From UBA4742 sp963785815 (GTDB taxonomy: Bacteria; Actinomycetota; Acidimicrobiia; Acidimicrobiales; Acidimicrobilacustridaceae): DNA of 64,000 nt. The translations under genes and the position numbers were made by a program. Every line of letters begins with the position of its first letter. Within the stretch, counting starts at the first letter, position 1. Location: contig CAWAWN010000003.1 of assembly GCA_963785815.1 (NCBI GenBank), forward strand, positions 372,001 to 436,000, read 5' to 3'. A model generated the notes under the pieces. That model was not told where the DNA came from, did no database searches, and saw only the letters and a list, made by a program, of their open reading frames with translations. Positions 1 through 8,645 of the stretch are shown here, piece by piece.

Positions 1-531
1 GCCAGCAACGTCCAGCAGGCCGAGCTCACCCTGCGCCCCGGCCAGTCGGCCCAGTTCAACGGCCACACGATCACCTACCAGCGCCTGCGCATCACCGCCT
101 CGGCCGGCAAGAACCAGACCAGCGCCATCGTCTCGGTGGACGGCTCGGGGCCCTACGCCCCCGGCATCGTCGCCTTCCGCCAGTCCGACGGCACCAGCGA
201 CCCGGTGGGCACGCCGTCCATCTACACGAGCCCTCGCGGCGACGTGGCCCTGAGCCTGCTGTCGGTGCCGGCCACCAACACCAACACGGTGACCATCCGG
301 GTGACCAGCCAGCCGCTGGTCATGTGGCTGTGGGCGGGTGGCTTCGTGATCGGGCTGGGCACGGCCCTGGCCGCCTTCCCGGGACGGCGCCGGCGACCCA
401 CCCAACCGGTGTCGGCCCCGGTGCCCGACCGCCGACCCGGCCGGTCGGACCCGGGTCCCGGTCGCCCGCCCCCTGATCGCCAACCCGAGACGGTCCACGC
501 CCGAGTCGAGCCCGGGATCGAGCCGGCATGA
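1..531 (+). CDS. ccmF: Cytochrome c-type biogenesis protein CcmF, C-terminal part
   Basis: Only the last ~176 codons are in the window; the reading frame is open from base 1. CcmF is the membrane haem-lyase component that attaches haem to apocytochrome c outside the membrane. Visible are the end of the extracytoplasmic domain (a PGQSAQFNGHTITYQRL-like stretch typical of the family) and a final membrane segment starting PLVMWLWAGG, then a basic, Pro-rich cytoplasmic tail. Its stop overlaps the ccmG start (ATGA). The ccmG and ccmH genes that follow support the call, although the catalytic WWD region is outside the window. Confidence 0.85.
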   Translation, partial: ASNVQQAELTLRPGQSAQFNGHTITYQRLRITASAGKNQTSAIVSVDGSGPYAPGIVAFRQSDGTSDPVGTPSIYTSPRGDVALSLLSVPATNTNTVTIRVTSQPLVMWLWAGGFVIGLGTALAAFPGRRRRPTQPVSAPVPDRRPGRSDPGPGRPPPDRQPETVHARVEPGIEPA

Positions 532-1193
532 GCACCGTGGTCGATCCCCCCGAGGTGGCGCCGCGCCAGGGCGGCGCCCACCTGGCCCGCACGGCGGCGC
601 TGGTGGTGGGCGTCATCGCCGTGGCCCTGGTGGCCCTGCTGGCCACCCACCACAGCAGCGACGACCAGGTGGCCAAGTCCCAGGTGGTGGGCAAGGCCGT
701 CCCCTCGGTCAAGGGCACCACGTTGTCCGGCGGCCAGTTCGATGTCGACCAGCACCTGGGCCAGTGGGTGGTCATCGACTTCTTCGGGTCGTGGTGCGTG
801 CCCTGTCGGGCCGAGCAGGCCGAGCTGGTCAAGTTCGCCCGCCAGCACCAGGGCGACCCCCAGGTGGCCATGGTCGGGATCATGTACACGGACAAGAAGG
901 CCGACGCCGAGGCCTTCTACCGGGGGACCGGGGCGACGTGGCCCATCCTGGACGACGACGGGTCGACGGCGCTCACCTTCGGGGTGACCGGCGTGCCCGA
1001 GACCTACGTGGTCAGCCCCGACGGCCAGGTGGTGGCCAAGTTCGAGGCCGGCATCACCGCCTCGGCCCTCCAGCAGGTGATCCAGCGCTACGGCGGCGAG
1101 TCGACGTCGTCGAGCACCGCCTCGTCGACTGGCGGCTCGTCGAGCGCGACGTCGACCTCCTCACCGTCGGCCGCGCCGGGATCCACGCCATGA
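528..1193 (+). CDS. ccmG: Thiol:disulfide oxidoreductase CcmG/DsbE (TlpA-like thioredoxin)
   Basis: A 221-residue membrane-anchored thioredoxin-fold protein. One membrane helix lies at about residues 21-40, then an exported redoxin domain with active site WCVPC (Cys90 and Cys93) after the VVIDFFGS strand. The cis-Pro loop reads GVPETYVVSPDG, as expected for TlpA/DsbE. Family role: keeps the CXXCH cysteines of apocytochrome c reduced so haem can be attached. The last 30 residues are Ser/Thr-rich and low complexity. Start and stop overlap ccmF and ccmH by ATGA, so it is translationally coupled. Confidence 0.9.
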   Translation: MSTVVDPPEVAPRQGGAHLARTAALVVGVIAVALVALLATHHSSDDQVAKSQVVGKAVPSVKGTTLSGGQFDVDQHLGQWVVIDFFGSWCVPCRAEQAELVKFARQHQGDPQVAMVGIMYTDKKADAEAFYRGTGATWPILDDDGSTALTFGVTGVPETYVVSPDGQVVAKFEAGITASALQQVIQRYGGESTSSSTASSTGGSSSATSTSSPSAAPGSTP

Positions 1194-1795
1194 CCGACCC
1201 CACGACCGACCGACCGGCCGATGCGATGGCGACGGCGGACGAGGCCGCGCCCTCGGTCGGTCGGCTGCTGCGCACCTACGGGCCGTGGCTGGCCATGGCC
1301 GTCATCGTGGCCACCGCCCTGACCATCGGCGTGACCGGCACCAACGGCCCCACCACCAACGAGGGCCGCATGCTGGCCATCGCGGCCACGCTCAAGTGCG
1401 AGGTGTGCCAGGGCGAGTCGGTGGCCCAGTCCGACTCCGACTTCGCGCAGCAGGCGCGCGTCGAGATCGCCAAGCGCCTGGACGAGGGCCAGACCCCGGC
1501 GCAGATCCGTGCCTTCTTCATCAGCACCGATGGGCAGGACGTGTCGCTCATCCCGGCCTCCACCGGGGTGTCGAGCCTGGTGTGGATCATCCCGGTGGTG
1601 GCGCTGCTGATCTCCGCCGCCATCCTCGTCGTGGTGTTCCGCCGGTGGCAGGTGAAGGGCGACGTGCACGCCAGCCAGGCCGATCGCGACCTGGTGGCCG
1701 AGGCCCTGGCCCGGATGCCCGTCGGCCCGGACGACCTCGCGCCCGACGACCACGGACCCGACGAGCCCGAGCCCGAGCCCGCGAGCGCATCGTGA
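1190..1795 (+). CDS. ccmH: Cytochrome c-type biogenesis protein CcmH
   Basis: 201 residues. The CcmH signature LKCEVCQGESVAQSDSDFA gives the redox pair Cys70 and Cys73, followed by the usual helical domain (ARVEIAKRLDEGQTPAQIRAF). A membrane helix lies before it (about 32-50) and a second after the domain (about 126-148). Family role: receives and reduces apocytochrome c thiols together with CcmG. The N-terminal helix is preceded by a ~30-residue cytoplasmic tail. The ATG overlaps the ccmG stop (ATGA), and the stop overlaps the GTG of the next gene. Confidence 0.9.
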   Translation: MTDPTTDRPADAMATADEAAPSVGRLLRTYGPWLAMAVIVATALTIGVTGTNGPTTNEGRMLAIAATLKCEVCQGESVAQSDSDFAQQARVEIAKRLDEGQTPAQIRAFFISTDGQDVSLIPASTGVSSLVWIIPVVALLISAAILVVVFRRWQVKGDVHASQADRDLVAEALARMPVGPDDLAPDDHGPDEPEPEPASAS

Positions 1796-2736
1796 CCGCG
1801 GCGTCGGGAGGCTCGGGTGCCCGGGGCACCAAGGCCCGCTCGGCGCGGCTGGCCGGCTCCGGCGGCGCCGCTGACGACCCGGCCGGCCGGTCCGACGCCA
1901 AGTCGGGCTCGCGGTCCGCGGCACGCCCGACCGAGGCCCCCGATCCGGACGCCCCCAGCGCCCGGCGCGGTGCGGGCCGGGGCCTCGACCCGGAGCGGAT
2001 CGTGGCGCTCACCGAGGAGCGTGACTTCCTGCTGGGCTCGTTGCGCGACCTCGAGGCCGAGCACGCCGCCGGCGACGTCGACGATCACGACTACACCTCG
2101 CTCAAGGACGACTACACGGCGCGCGCCGCGGCCACCATCCGGGCGCTGGACGCCGACCAGGCGGGCCGGGCGCGCCCGGCGGCTTCGCGCTCCATGGCCC
2201 GGCGGGTGGTGGTGGCCGCCGTGGTGGTGATCTTCTCGGTGGGCGCCGGCGTGGTGGTGGCGCAGTGGTCGGGTTCGCGCGGCGCCGGGGACTCGATCAC
2301 CGGCGGGGTGCGGGGCGACACCCGCGACGAGCTCCTGGCCGCCCGCCAGGAGGGGGCCGCCGGCCAGTACCTGGATGCCATCAAGGACTACAACAAGGTG
2401 CTCCAGCTCGATCCGGCCAACACCGAGGCGCTGGCGTACCGGGGGTGGATGCTGCGCATCGTGGCCACCAGCGCCAGCGGCCAGCAGCGCAGCCAGCTCC
2501 AGGCCGAGGCCCTGGCCTCGCTCCAGCAGGCCCTGCGCACCGATCCGAGCGACCCCACCAGCCTGGTGTTCATGGCCGTCCTGCTCGGCGATCTGGGCCG
2601 GCCCGCCGACGCGCTGTCCGAACTGGCCAAGGTCCCGGCCGGCCAGCTCCCCAGCTTCATGAGCGGCACGATCGATCAGTTCAAGGCCCAGATGCAGGCG
2701 CAGGTGGCGGCCGGCTCGACCACCACGACCGGTTGA
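1792..2736 (+). CDS. TPR-containing membrane protein of the ccm operon (CcmI-like)
   Basis: 314 residues from a GTG that overlaps the ccmH stop (GTGA). Order: ~60 low-complexity Ala/Arg/Pro residues, a short coiled segment (ALTEERDFLLGSLRDLEAEH), one membrane helix (about residues 140-160) and a tetratricopeptide region (AGQYLDAIKDYNKVLQLDPAN and a second set ending in DPSDPTSLVF). CcmI proteins have this membrane-plus-TPR plan and hold apocytochrome c for CcmF/H. Position and layout support that role, but sequence similarity to classical CcmI is not obvious by eye. Confidence 0.7.
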   Translation: MTAASGGSGARGTKARSARLAGSGGAADDPAGRSDAKSGSRSAARPTEAPDPDAPSARRGAGRGLDPERIVALTEERDFLLGSLRDLEAEHAAGDVDDHDYTSLKDDYTARAAATIRALDADQAGRARPAASRSMARRVVVAAVVVIFSVGAGVVVAQWSGSRGAGDSITGGVRGDTRDELLAARQEGAAGQYLDAIKDYNKVLQLDPANTEALAYRGWMLRIVATSASGQQRSQLQAEALASLQQALRTDPSDPTSLVFMAVLLGDLGRPADALSELAKVPAGQLPSFMSGTIDQFKAQMQAQVAAGSTTTTG

Positions 2737-3192
2737 TCAGGTCCGTGGCGGTCGGTACCGGGCCTTGATCGGTCGACCGCGCTCGATCGTGATCTCCCAG
2801 ACCGACCCCTTCTGGCACCGGGTCGGCGCCTCGACCCGCAGGCCCCGATCCACCAGCCGGACCATCACGTCCGGGATCAGGTCGCCGTGGGCGCACAGCA
2901 CCTGGTCGTCGCCGGCGAGGATCAGGTCCAGCGCGCCGCGCACCGACGCGCCCTCGGCCAGGTGCTTGTCCGGGTCGACGGCCAACTTCAGGTGGGTGGC
3001 CAGGGGCTCCACCGTCTGCACGCACCGCCGAGCCGGGCTCGAGGCCACCCGCCGGATGGTCCGGTCGCCCAGCAGGTCGACCAGGTCGTCCGCCTGACCC
3101 ATCCCCCGGTCGCTCAGGGGTCGATCGCCGTCCTCGCCCTGCCAGGTCGATCGGTTGCCGGCGTGGGCATGGCGGACCAGGAAGACCGGCAT
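2737..3192 (-). CDS. SixA-like phosphohistidine phosphatase (histidine phosphatase superfamily)
   Basis: 151 residues. The catalytic RHA motif sits at the N-terminus (FLVRHAHAGNR), with an SSPARRCVQTVEPL arginine motif and a second histidine in DQVLCAHGDLIPDV. Family members remove phosphate from phosphohistidine or small phosphoesters; the substrate here is unknown. The gene is convergent with the ccm operon, the two stops being adjacent. A TAGCCT box 6 nt before the ATG marks a leaderless transcript. Confidence 0.8.
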   Translation of the reverse strand: MPVFLVRHAHAGNRSTWQGEDGDRPLSDRGMGQADDLVDLLGDRTIRRVASSPARRCVQTVEPLATHLKLAVDPDKHLAEGASVRGALDLILAGDDQVLCAHGDLIPDVMVRLVDRGLRVEAPTRCQKGSVWEITIERGRPIKARYRPPRT

Positions 3193-3198
3193 CGTCCG

Positions 3199-3204
3199 AG
3201 GCTA
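3199..3204 (-). promoter_or_regulatory. -10 box of leaderless SixA-like gene
   Basis: TAGCCT on the minus strand, 6 nt before the ATG at 3192. It overlaps the stop codon of the upstream channel gene. Confidence 0.6.
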
Positions 3205-4146
3205 GTGCCCGTCCGGGGGACCACCGTCGGCGCCTCCGGTGGCCACATCAGCCGGGCCGGGCTCAGCCGAACGGCCGTCGCCGTCGGGGTCAGGGTCGGA
3301 GTCGGGGTCGGGGTCGGGGTCGGGCTCAGCCGAGCCGCCATCGGGGTCGTCGGGCATCCGGCGCAGGTTCTGGCGCTCCCGTCCCAGATTGGACACCACC
3401 AGGGCCACGATGGTGACCAGGAAGACCTGTCCGAACAACCCCTCCAGGATGGCGATGGCCCGCCCGGCGTCGTTGTGGGCCGTGAAGTCGCCGTAGCCGA
3501 TGGTGGTCAGGGTCACGTAGCTGAAGTACACGTAGGTGAACCCGTTCGTGTTCGGTTGGCTGAACATCGGCGGGGCGACGATCTGGACGAGGCGGTAGGC
3601 GCTGGCGAAGATGAGCCCCAACAGCAGGTAGGCGGCCAGCGAGGCCGCCACGGTGTTCAGGTTGACCCGGCGGTGGCTGAACGCCTGGCGCAGGATGGCG
3701 GGGAACAGCAGTGCCAACAGCAACGTGTAGAGGGCGGCGCCGATGCCCAGGGTCCACTGGGCGGTGCCGGCGACGGCCGTCCCGGGTGCGTGACCGCTGG
3801 CCGCGGCCAGGATCGAGACGATGACAGCCGTCCCGGTCACCACCCCGCCGAACACCCGCAGGGTGTGCGACACGTGGGACCGGCTCAACGTCGTCAGCAC
3901 GAGCAGGGCCAGCATGACGGCCGACACCACCTGGCCACCGGTGAAGGCGTCGTCCACCGCGATCATGACGACCGTCAGCAGGACCATGATCAGCACGATC
4001 AGGTAGCCGTCGCGGCTGAGGAGGTCGCGGCGGAACACGTCCATGACCTCTCGCCCGACGTGGCTGAGGTCGTCGGTCACCTCGTCGATCTCGGCGCTGA
4101 CGAACTCGGCCGCCGTCTGCATGTCGTGGAGGGGGTCGTCGGCCAC
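3202..4146 (-). CDS. Two-pore-domain-style potassium channel (Ion_trans_2 family)
   Basis: 314 residues from GTG. Several hydrophobic helices (about 48-64, 73-88, 98-114, 130-150, 165-190, 235-252) surround a pore loop carrying the K+ selectivity filter TIGYGD at residues 215-220. The last two helices plus filter form a classic pore module; earlier helices may be a non-voltage sensor domain, since no regular Arg ladder is seen. The tail is a low-complexity Asp-Pro repeat of about 20 residues. A TAGCAT box 6 nt upstream indicates a leaderless mRNA. No RCK/TrkA domain is visible. Confidence 0.85.
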   Translation of the reverse strand: MADDPLHDMQTAAEFVSAEIDEVTDDLSHVGREVMDVFRRDLLSRDGYLIVLIMVLLTVVMIAVDDAFTGGQVVSAVMLALLVLTTLSRSHVSHTLRVFGGVVTGTAVIVSILAAASGHAPGTAVAGTAQWTLGIGAALYTLLLALLFPAILRQAFSHRRVNLNTVAASLAAYLLLGLIFASAYRLVQIVAPPMFSQPNTNGFTYVYFSYVTLTTIGYGDFTAHNDAGRAIAILEGLFGQVFLVTIVALVVSNLGRERQNLRRMPDDPDGGSAEPDPDPDPDSDPDPDGDGRSAEPGPADVATGGADGGPPDGH

Positions 4147-4152
4147 GGCTGG

Positions 4153-4158
4153 ATGCTA
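4153..4158 (-). promoter_or_regulatory. -10 box of leaderless channel gene
   Basis: TAGCAT on the minus strand, exactly 6 nt before the GTG start at 4146. Confidence 0.6.
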
Positions 4159-4224
4159 GGAGCGAGCCCGAGGCGGCACGCGGACGGTCATCCTCTTCCC
4201 GCGCCGCGCCAGTGGGGTTAGGAC

Positions 4225-4230
4225 TACGCT
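4225..4230 (+). promoter_or_regulatory. -10 box for secreted repeat protein
   Basis: TACGCT. It predicts a transcript starting near 4237, giving a ~45-nt leader with a GGGGAGGGG ribosome site before the ATG at 4282. This argues against the GTG at 4231 being the start. Confidence 0.45.
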
Positions 4231-4281
4231 GTGAGGACGCTGAGAGCGCGAGGTCGCGTTCCACCTGGGGAGGGGCGTCAG

Positions 4282-5415
4282 ATGACCGGATTTCGTGCGT
4301 CTCGGGTCTTGGCCGGGGTGTTCGTGCTGCTGCTGGGCTCGGCCGCCGTGGTCGGGCCGTTGACCGTCTCAGCCGGCGCGGCCACGTTCAACGTGACCAA
4401 CAGCAACGACTCGGGCGCCGGCTCGTTGCGCCAGGCCCTGACGGACGCGTCCACCACCGCGGGTGCCAACACGGTCGTGGTCCAGGCCGGGCTGGCCACC
4501 ATCAACCTCAGCTCGCCCATCGCCTGGTCCGGCGTCGGCGGGCCGGTGACGATCACCGGCAACGGCAACACGGTGAACCTGAACGGCCACCCGGCGGGCC
4601 TCGACGACCAAGGCGGCGCGGGCATCACCGTCGACGGCCTCACCCTGAGCGGAGGGGGTGGCACGACTGGCAACGACACCGCCCCGATCGTCTCCGAAGG
4701 TGGGGTCGTGGCGGTGTCGAACTGCACCATCACCAACAACGACGTCACCTCCAGCGAGGGTGACGCGGCCGGCGGGGTGCTGTCCGAAGGGGGCGAGGTG
4801 ACGGTGACCAACTGCCAGATCACCAACAACAGCGCCACCGATTCGGACGACGCGGCCGGTGGTGTGCTGTCCGAGGGCGGTCAGGTCACCATCAGCGGAT
4901 CCACCATCACCGGCAACTCGGCCAACACCGACGATGGCGACGCGGCCGGGGGCGTGGGCTCCGAAGGCGGCCAGGTCATCGCGGCAACCTCGACCGTCTC
5001 GGGTAACTCGGCCACGGCCACCACCGACGGGGCGGGCGATGTCGGCGGCGGCATCTTGTCCGAGGGTGGACAGGTGACGTTCCGCACGGTGACGGCCAAC
5101 TGCAACACGGCCACCACGGCCGGCGACGGAACCGACGCCGGCGGCGGCATCCTGTCCGAGGGGGGCAACGTCACCACCAACGCCGGCAGCATCGTCGGCA
5201 ACCGGGCCACGGCATCCGGTGGGGGCACGGCTTTGAACTCGGTGCTAGTCCGGGGCGGCGGCACCTCCACCCTGAACGACACCACCGTCAGCGACGACCA
5301 GTCGACCTGCACGGCGCCGCCGACGACGACCACCACCGCGGCGCCGACCACCACCAGCACCACGGCGGCACCGGCCGCGGCGGCGGTGACGGCCACGCCC
5401 GCCTTCACCGGCTAG
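4282..5415 (+). CDS. Secreted beta-helix-like repeat protein
   Basis: 377 residues. The signal peptide covers about residues 1-35 (basic start, hydrophobic core, cut near AGA-ATF). Mature protein begins with FNVTNSNDSGAGSLRQAL, typical of secreted parallel beta-helix proteins. It continues with six to seven irregular repeats built around VLSEGGQVT and TITGNSA, where SEGG recurs every ~35-40 residues. The C-terminus is a Thr/Ala/Pro-rich linker, probably wall-spanning; no sortase motif is seen. The ATG at 4282 is chosen because a strong purine-rich ribosome site precedes it. Function unknown; adhesin or surface polysaccharide binding is a guess. Confidence 0.7.
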   Translation: MTGFRASRVLAGVFVLLLGSAAVVGPLTVSAGAATFNVTNSNDSGAGSLRQALTDASTTAGANTVVVQAGLATINLSSPIAWSGVGGPVTITGNGNTVNLNGHPAGLDDQGGAGITVDGLTLSGGGGTTGNDTAPIVSEGGVVAVSNCTITNNDVTSSEGDAAGGVLSEGGEVTVTNCQITNNSATDSDDAAGGVLSEGGQVTISGSTITGNSANTDDGDAAGGVGSEGGQVIAATSTVSGNSATATTDGAGDVGGGILSEGGQVTFRTVTANCNTATTAGDGTDAGGGILSEGGNVTTNAGSIVGNRATASGGGTALNSVLVRGGGTSTLNDTTVSDDQSTCTAPPTTTTTAAPTTTSTTAAPAAAAVTATPAFTG

Positions 5416-5420
5416 CTCTG

Positions 5421-5473
5421 CCCCGCCGCCCGCCGCCCGCCGCCCGCCGCCCGCCGCCCGCCGCCCGCCGCCG
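5421..5473 (+). repeat. Short tandem repeat of a 7-bp CG-only unit
   Basis: About seven copies of CCGCCCG directly after the repeat-protein stop codon. Such arrays slip easily. Confidence 0.85.
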
Positions 5474-5479
5474 TACGTG

Positions 5480-5528
5480 GAACCTGTCAGCCAGGCGACC
5501 TCGTTGCGTTCGCTGAGCTGACAGGTTC
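5480..5528. terminator. Long inverted repeat, probable terminator
   Basis: A perfect 12-bp inverted repeat (GAACCTGTCAGC and its complement) separated by 25 nt, downstream of the repeat-protein gene. No T-run follows, so it is either a Rho-assisted or I-shaped terminator or a palindromic repeat. Confidence 0.5.
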
Positions 5529-5571
5529 GGGCCTGGCGCGCCGGCCTGGGCTCGGGGCTACGAGGATTCCG

Positions 5572-5577
5572 TACAGT
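5572..5577 (+). promoter_or_regulatory. -10 box of leaderless TerC-like gene
   Basis: TACAGT, 7 nt before the ATG at 5585. It supports 5585 over the in-frame GTG at 5576, which overlaps the box. Confidence 0.55.
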
Positions 5578-5584
5578 GCAGCCG

Positions 5585-6577
5585 ATGCACGTGTCGGTCT
5601 GGGCCTGGGTGACGCTGCTGGTCGCCGCGCCCGTCCTGCTCGCCCTCGACCTGTTCGTGCTGCCCCGGGGCGGCCAGATGCGCATCACCCCCCGGTCGGC
5701 CTGGCGCTGGGCCATGGTGTGGACGGTTGTGGGCGCCGCCTTCGGCGAGCTGGTCTACCTCGAGGCCGGGCGTTCCTACGCGGTCAAGTACCTGACCGGG
5801 TTCGCCGTCGAGAAGGCCCTGACCGTCGACCAGGCGCTGGTCTTCGCCCTGGTGGTGACCAGCTTCGCGGCCCCGAGCCGGGCCGCCCGGCGGGTCATCT
5901 TCCTGGCCCTGTGGATCGGCCTGCTGGTGAAGCTGCCCTTCATCGCCCTGGGGACGGCGGTGGCCCGGTCCGAACCCGCGAGCCTGCACCTGATCGTGGC
6001 CGGGGCCTTCGTGGTCGGTGGCCTGGTCTTCCTGCTGCGCAGCGAGGCCGACCCCGATGCCGCCCAGAACCGCTACCTGCGCGCCATGCGCCGGCACCTC
6101 GACTTCACCGACACCTGGCGCGACGACCGCTTCGTGGTGCACGAGACGGTGCCCGACGATGCGACCGGACGTCGCCGCCGCCGCTACACCCTGGCCTTCG
6201 CCATGCTCGTGGTGCTGCTGACCGCGGACATCTACTTCGCCGTGACCGTCCCCCTGGCCTTCGCCACCAAGAAGCCGGGCTTCCTGGTGCTGGCCTCGTC
6301 CACGATGGCCCTGCTCGGCATCCGGGCCCTGTACTTCTGGGTCAGCTCGCTCGAGATCGACCGGGTGCAGCTGCGCATCGCCCTCGCCCTGGTGCTGTGG
6401 CTGGTGGCGCTCGAGCTGCTGTTGGAGCCCTACGTCCCCGCCATCACCTGGCTGCTGCCCGAGTTGGTGTTCGCGGTGATCGCCTGGCCACTGGTGTCGG
6501 CCCGCCGCCGGCGCGCGCCGGTGGAGGCGCCGCCCTACCCCCGTCCCGTCCCCGACGGCGAGCGCGAGGCCCGCTGA
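5585..6577 (+). CDS. TerC/Alx family integral membrane protein
   Basis: 330 residues with eight to nine membrane helices. TerC hallmarks are present: an early WTVVGAAFGELVYLEAG segment, TGFAVEKALTVDQALVFALV in the middle, and ASSTMALLGIRALYF in the second half, with acidic residues inside helices. The family includes E. coli Alx, linked to Mn2+ homeostasis, and the tellurite-resistance protein TerC. The loop between the halves (about residues 155-200) is long and charged. No other ter genes are nearby, so metal-ion export coupled to membrane protein insertion is more likely than tellurite resistance. Confidence 0.85.
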   Translation: MHVSVWAWVTLLVAAPVLLALDLFVLPRGGQMRITPRSAWRWAMVWTVVGAAFGELVYLEAGRSYAVKYLTGFAVEKALTVDQALVFALVVTSFAAPSRAARRVIFLALWIGLLVKLPFIALGTAVARSEPASLHLIVAGAFVVGGLVFLLRSEADPDAAQNRYLRAMRRHLDFTDTWRDDRFVVHETVPDDATGRRRRRYTLAFAMLVVLLTADIYFAVTVPLAFATKKPGFLVLASSTMALLGIRALYFWVSSLEIDRVQLRIALALVLWLVALELLLEPYVPAITWLLPELVFAVIAWPLVSARRRRAPVEAPPYPRPVPDGEREAR

Positions 6578-6584
6578 CGCCGAC

Positions 6585-7019
6585 TCAGTCCTGGGTGTTG
6601 ACCACCAGGACGGGGCAGGGGGCGTCGTGGAGCACCTTGAAGGTCACCGATCCCATGATGGCACCGCGCATGGTGCCGCCCTCGTGGTGGCCCACCACGA
6701 TCAGGCGGGCGTGGTCGCGCTCGGCCATGGCCAGGATGGCCGGAGCCGGACGTCCGGCCACCGTCTCGGCTCGCACCTCGACCGTCGAGTCGATGGCCTT
6801 GGCCGTGGCCAGGCCGTCCTCGAGCTCCTTGGTGCCGATCTCCTCGATGGCGTCGCGCTGGCCCGTGGGCTCGCCGGCGTAGAACGCCGGCGGCTCGAAC
6901 CCGAAGCACAGGGTGACCGGGCTGGCCAGGGCCTTGGCCATGATCATGGCCTCGGTCAGGGCGCCCTTGGCGCCCTCGGAGCCGTCGTAGCCGACGATGA
7001 TGGGACCGTTGGCGCTCAC
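6585..7019 (-). CDS. Universal stress protein UspA family
   Basis: 144 residues, one Usp domain. The ATP-binding signature is present: Asp12 in VGYDGSEGAK, and GHHEGGTMRGAIMGSVT near the C-terminus (the G-2x-G-9x-G-S/T pattern). It probably binds ATP and acts as a small regulator. Its start overlaps the stop of the APC permease (ATGA), so it is co-translated with that transporter; Usp domains are often coupled to transporters, and control of the permease is a reasonable inference. Confidence 0.9.
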   Translation of the reverse strand: MSANGPIIVGYDGSEGAKGALTEAMIMAKALASPVTLCFGFEPPAFYAGEPTGQRDAIEEIGTKELEDGLATAKAIDSTVEVRAETVAGRPAPAILAMAERDHARLIVVGHHEGGTMRGAIMGSVTFKVLHDAPCPVLVVNTQD

Positions 7020-8581
7020 TTGGGCGCTCCTTCTTCGACGAGCGGCGGCAGCGGGTCGCCGCCCTCAGGGGGCGGTCGGCTGTCGATCGGGTCGGGCCTG
7101 ACCCGGAAGAAGGCATGGTCGCGCGTGTTCCACCAGAACATGAGGGGGATGCCGAGCAGCAGCAGGCCCATGCCGATCCACAACACCGGGTTCCACGGGC
7201 CCCACTGCTCGGGCGGATCGGTGTAGCTGGCGTGGCTCATGTCCATGAGCGACCGCACGAACAGGTAGGCCAGGGTCAGGCCGCCGATGGCGGGCAGCAC
7301 GCCCACGAAGAAGAAGTTCTTGGCGCTCTTGAACAGGTGGCGGCGGTAGTAGATGACGCAGGCGATGCCGCACTGGCCGTAGTAGTAGGCGATCATCAGG
7401 CCGACCGACAGGATCGACCAGGTGAGCACGTCACCGCCGAACACCCGCGACACGATGGTGAGCAGGCCGAACCAGGCGCACGAGAGGATGCCGAACAGCC
7501 ACGTGGACCAGGCCGGCGTGAGGTATCGGGGGCTCACCTCGCCGAACTTGGGCGGGGCGGCCCGGTGCATGGCCATCGACAGGGCGGTGCGGGCCGCGGG
7601 CAGGATGGTCGTCTGGCAGCTGGCCGCGGCGGAGCTGAGGGTGGCCAGCAGGAGCAGCTTGAGGGCGAACCAGCCCAACCCGTGGTTGCTGAACACGATG
7701 CCGCCCACGGCGGAGAACACGTCGTCGGAGTTGTTGGCCAGGAACCCCGGGCCCCGCACCGCCTGGGCGGCGTAGGACACGACCACGTAGATGAGCACGA
7801 GCACCACGGTGGCCCAGATGCCGGCCAGGCCGGGCACCTTGTTGGGCTCCTCGCACTCCTCGTTGACGCTGGTGGCCGTGTCCCAGCCCCAGTAGATGAA
7901 CACCGCCGCGATCATGCCCTCGGTGACCGCTTTGACGCCACCGAGGTTGGTGGGCGTCAGCCACGAGAGCGAGGGGTCGACCGAGCCGTGGATGCTGCCA
8001 CCCCAGACCTTGGCCAGGGCCACCACGCTGAAGATGATGAGGATGGCCATCTCCGTGGCCAGCATGACGAACTGCGTGCGGGCGCTGAGCTCGATGCCAA
8101 CCACGCAGATCCAGGTCATCCCCATGATGAACACGCAGCCCAGACCGAGCTGCCACCACAGGCTGGCGGCCTGGTTGTCGAAGCCGAACAGCGACAGCAG
8201 GTAGATGGCCGCCACCGCGGCCAGGTTGGGCATGATCAGCAGGTCGGCCACCGCGCTCGACCAGCCGCCCATCCAGCCCCAGCGGGGGCCGATGGCCCGG
8301 GTCACCCAGGTGAAGTTGGTGCCGCAGTCGGGGTCGGCCCGGTTGAGGTAGAAGAAGGCGGCGGCGATGCAGCCCATCGGGATGAACGAGATCCACATGA
8401 TGGCCGGCGCCTTGAAACCCACGCCGGCGGCGGCCACCAGGCCGAGCGTCACCGCCAGGCTGTAGGCCGGGGCGGCCGAGGCCACACCCACCACCGTGGC
8501 CGAGACCAACCCGAGGGCTCCGGCCTTGAGCCCTTTGCTCTCGACCGCGCCCCCAGACGGCTTTCCCACATCAGTCGCCAT
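7016..8581 (-). CDS. APC family amino acid permease
   Basis: 521 residues with 12 predicted membrane helices. The first helix region ALGLVSATVVGVASAAPAYSLA matches the APC fold's unwound helix 1, and EECEEPNKVPG matches the conserved loop after helix 6. Members exchange or import amino acids or amines; the substrate cannot be told from sequence. The ATG at 8581 is chosen over an upstream in-frame start because GAGGGGG lies 4-5 nt before it. Cotranscribed with the downstream uspA-like gene. A clear promoter lies at 8617-8645. Confidence 0.85.
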   Translation of the reverse strand: MATDVGKPSGGAVESKGLKAGALGLVSATVVGVASAAPAYSLAVTLGLVAAAGVGFKAPAIMWISFIPMGCIAAAFFYLNRADPDCGTNFTWVTRAIGPRWGWMGGWSSAVADLLIMPNLAAVAAIYLLSLFGFDNQAASLWWQLGLGCVFIMGMTWICVVGIELSARTQFVMLATEMAILIIFSVVALAKVWGGSIHGSVDPSLSWLTPTNLGGVKAVTEGMIAAVFIYWGWDTATSVNEECEEPNKVPGLAGIWATVVLVLIYVVVSYAAQAVRGPGFLANNSDDVFSAVGGIVFSNHGLGWFALKLLLLATLSSAAASCQTTILPAARTALSMAMHRAAPPKFGEVSPRYLTPAWSTWLFGILSCAWFGLLTIVSRVFGGDVLTWSILSVGLMIAYYYGQCGIACVIYYRRHLFKSAKNFFFVGVLPAIGGLTLAYLFVRSLMDMSHASYTDPPEQWGPWNPVLWIGMGLLLLGIPLMFWWNTRDHAFFRVRPDPIDSRPPPEGGDPLPPLVEEGAPK

Positions 8582-8616
8582 GCGTCCCCCTCGAGGTGCT
8601 GGTGGTGGTTTCGGCA

Positions 8617-8645
8617 AGTATCCGGGTCATTTGGCCCACACGCAA
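8617..8645 (-). promoter_or_regulatory. Promoter of permease-uspA operon
   Basis: Minus-strand -35 TTGCGT (8640-8645), a 17-nt spacer and -10 GATACT (8617-8622), placing the start of transcription ~30 nt before the ATG. Confidence 0.6.

Noticed and set aside
5585..6577. Tellurite-resistance operon
   Set aside because: Only one TerC-family gene, without terD/terA neighbours.
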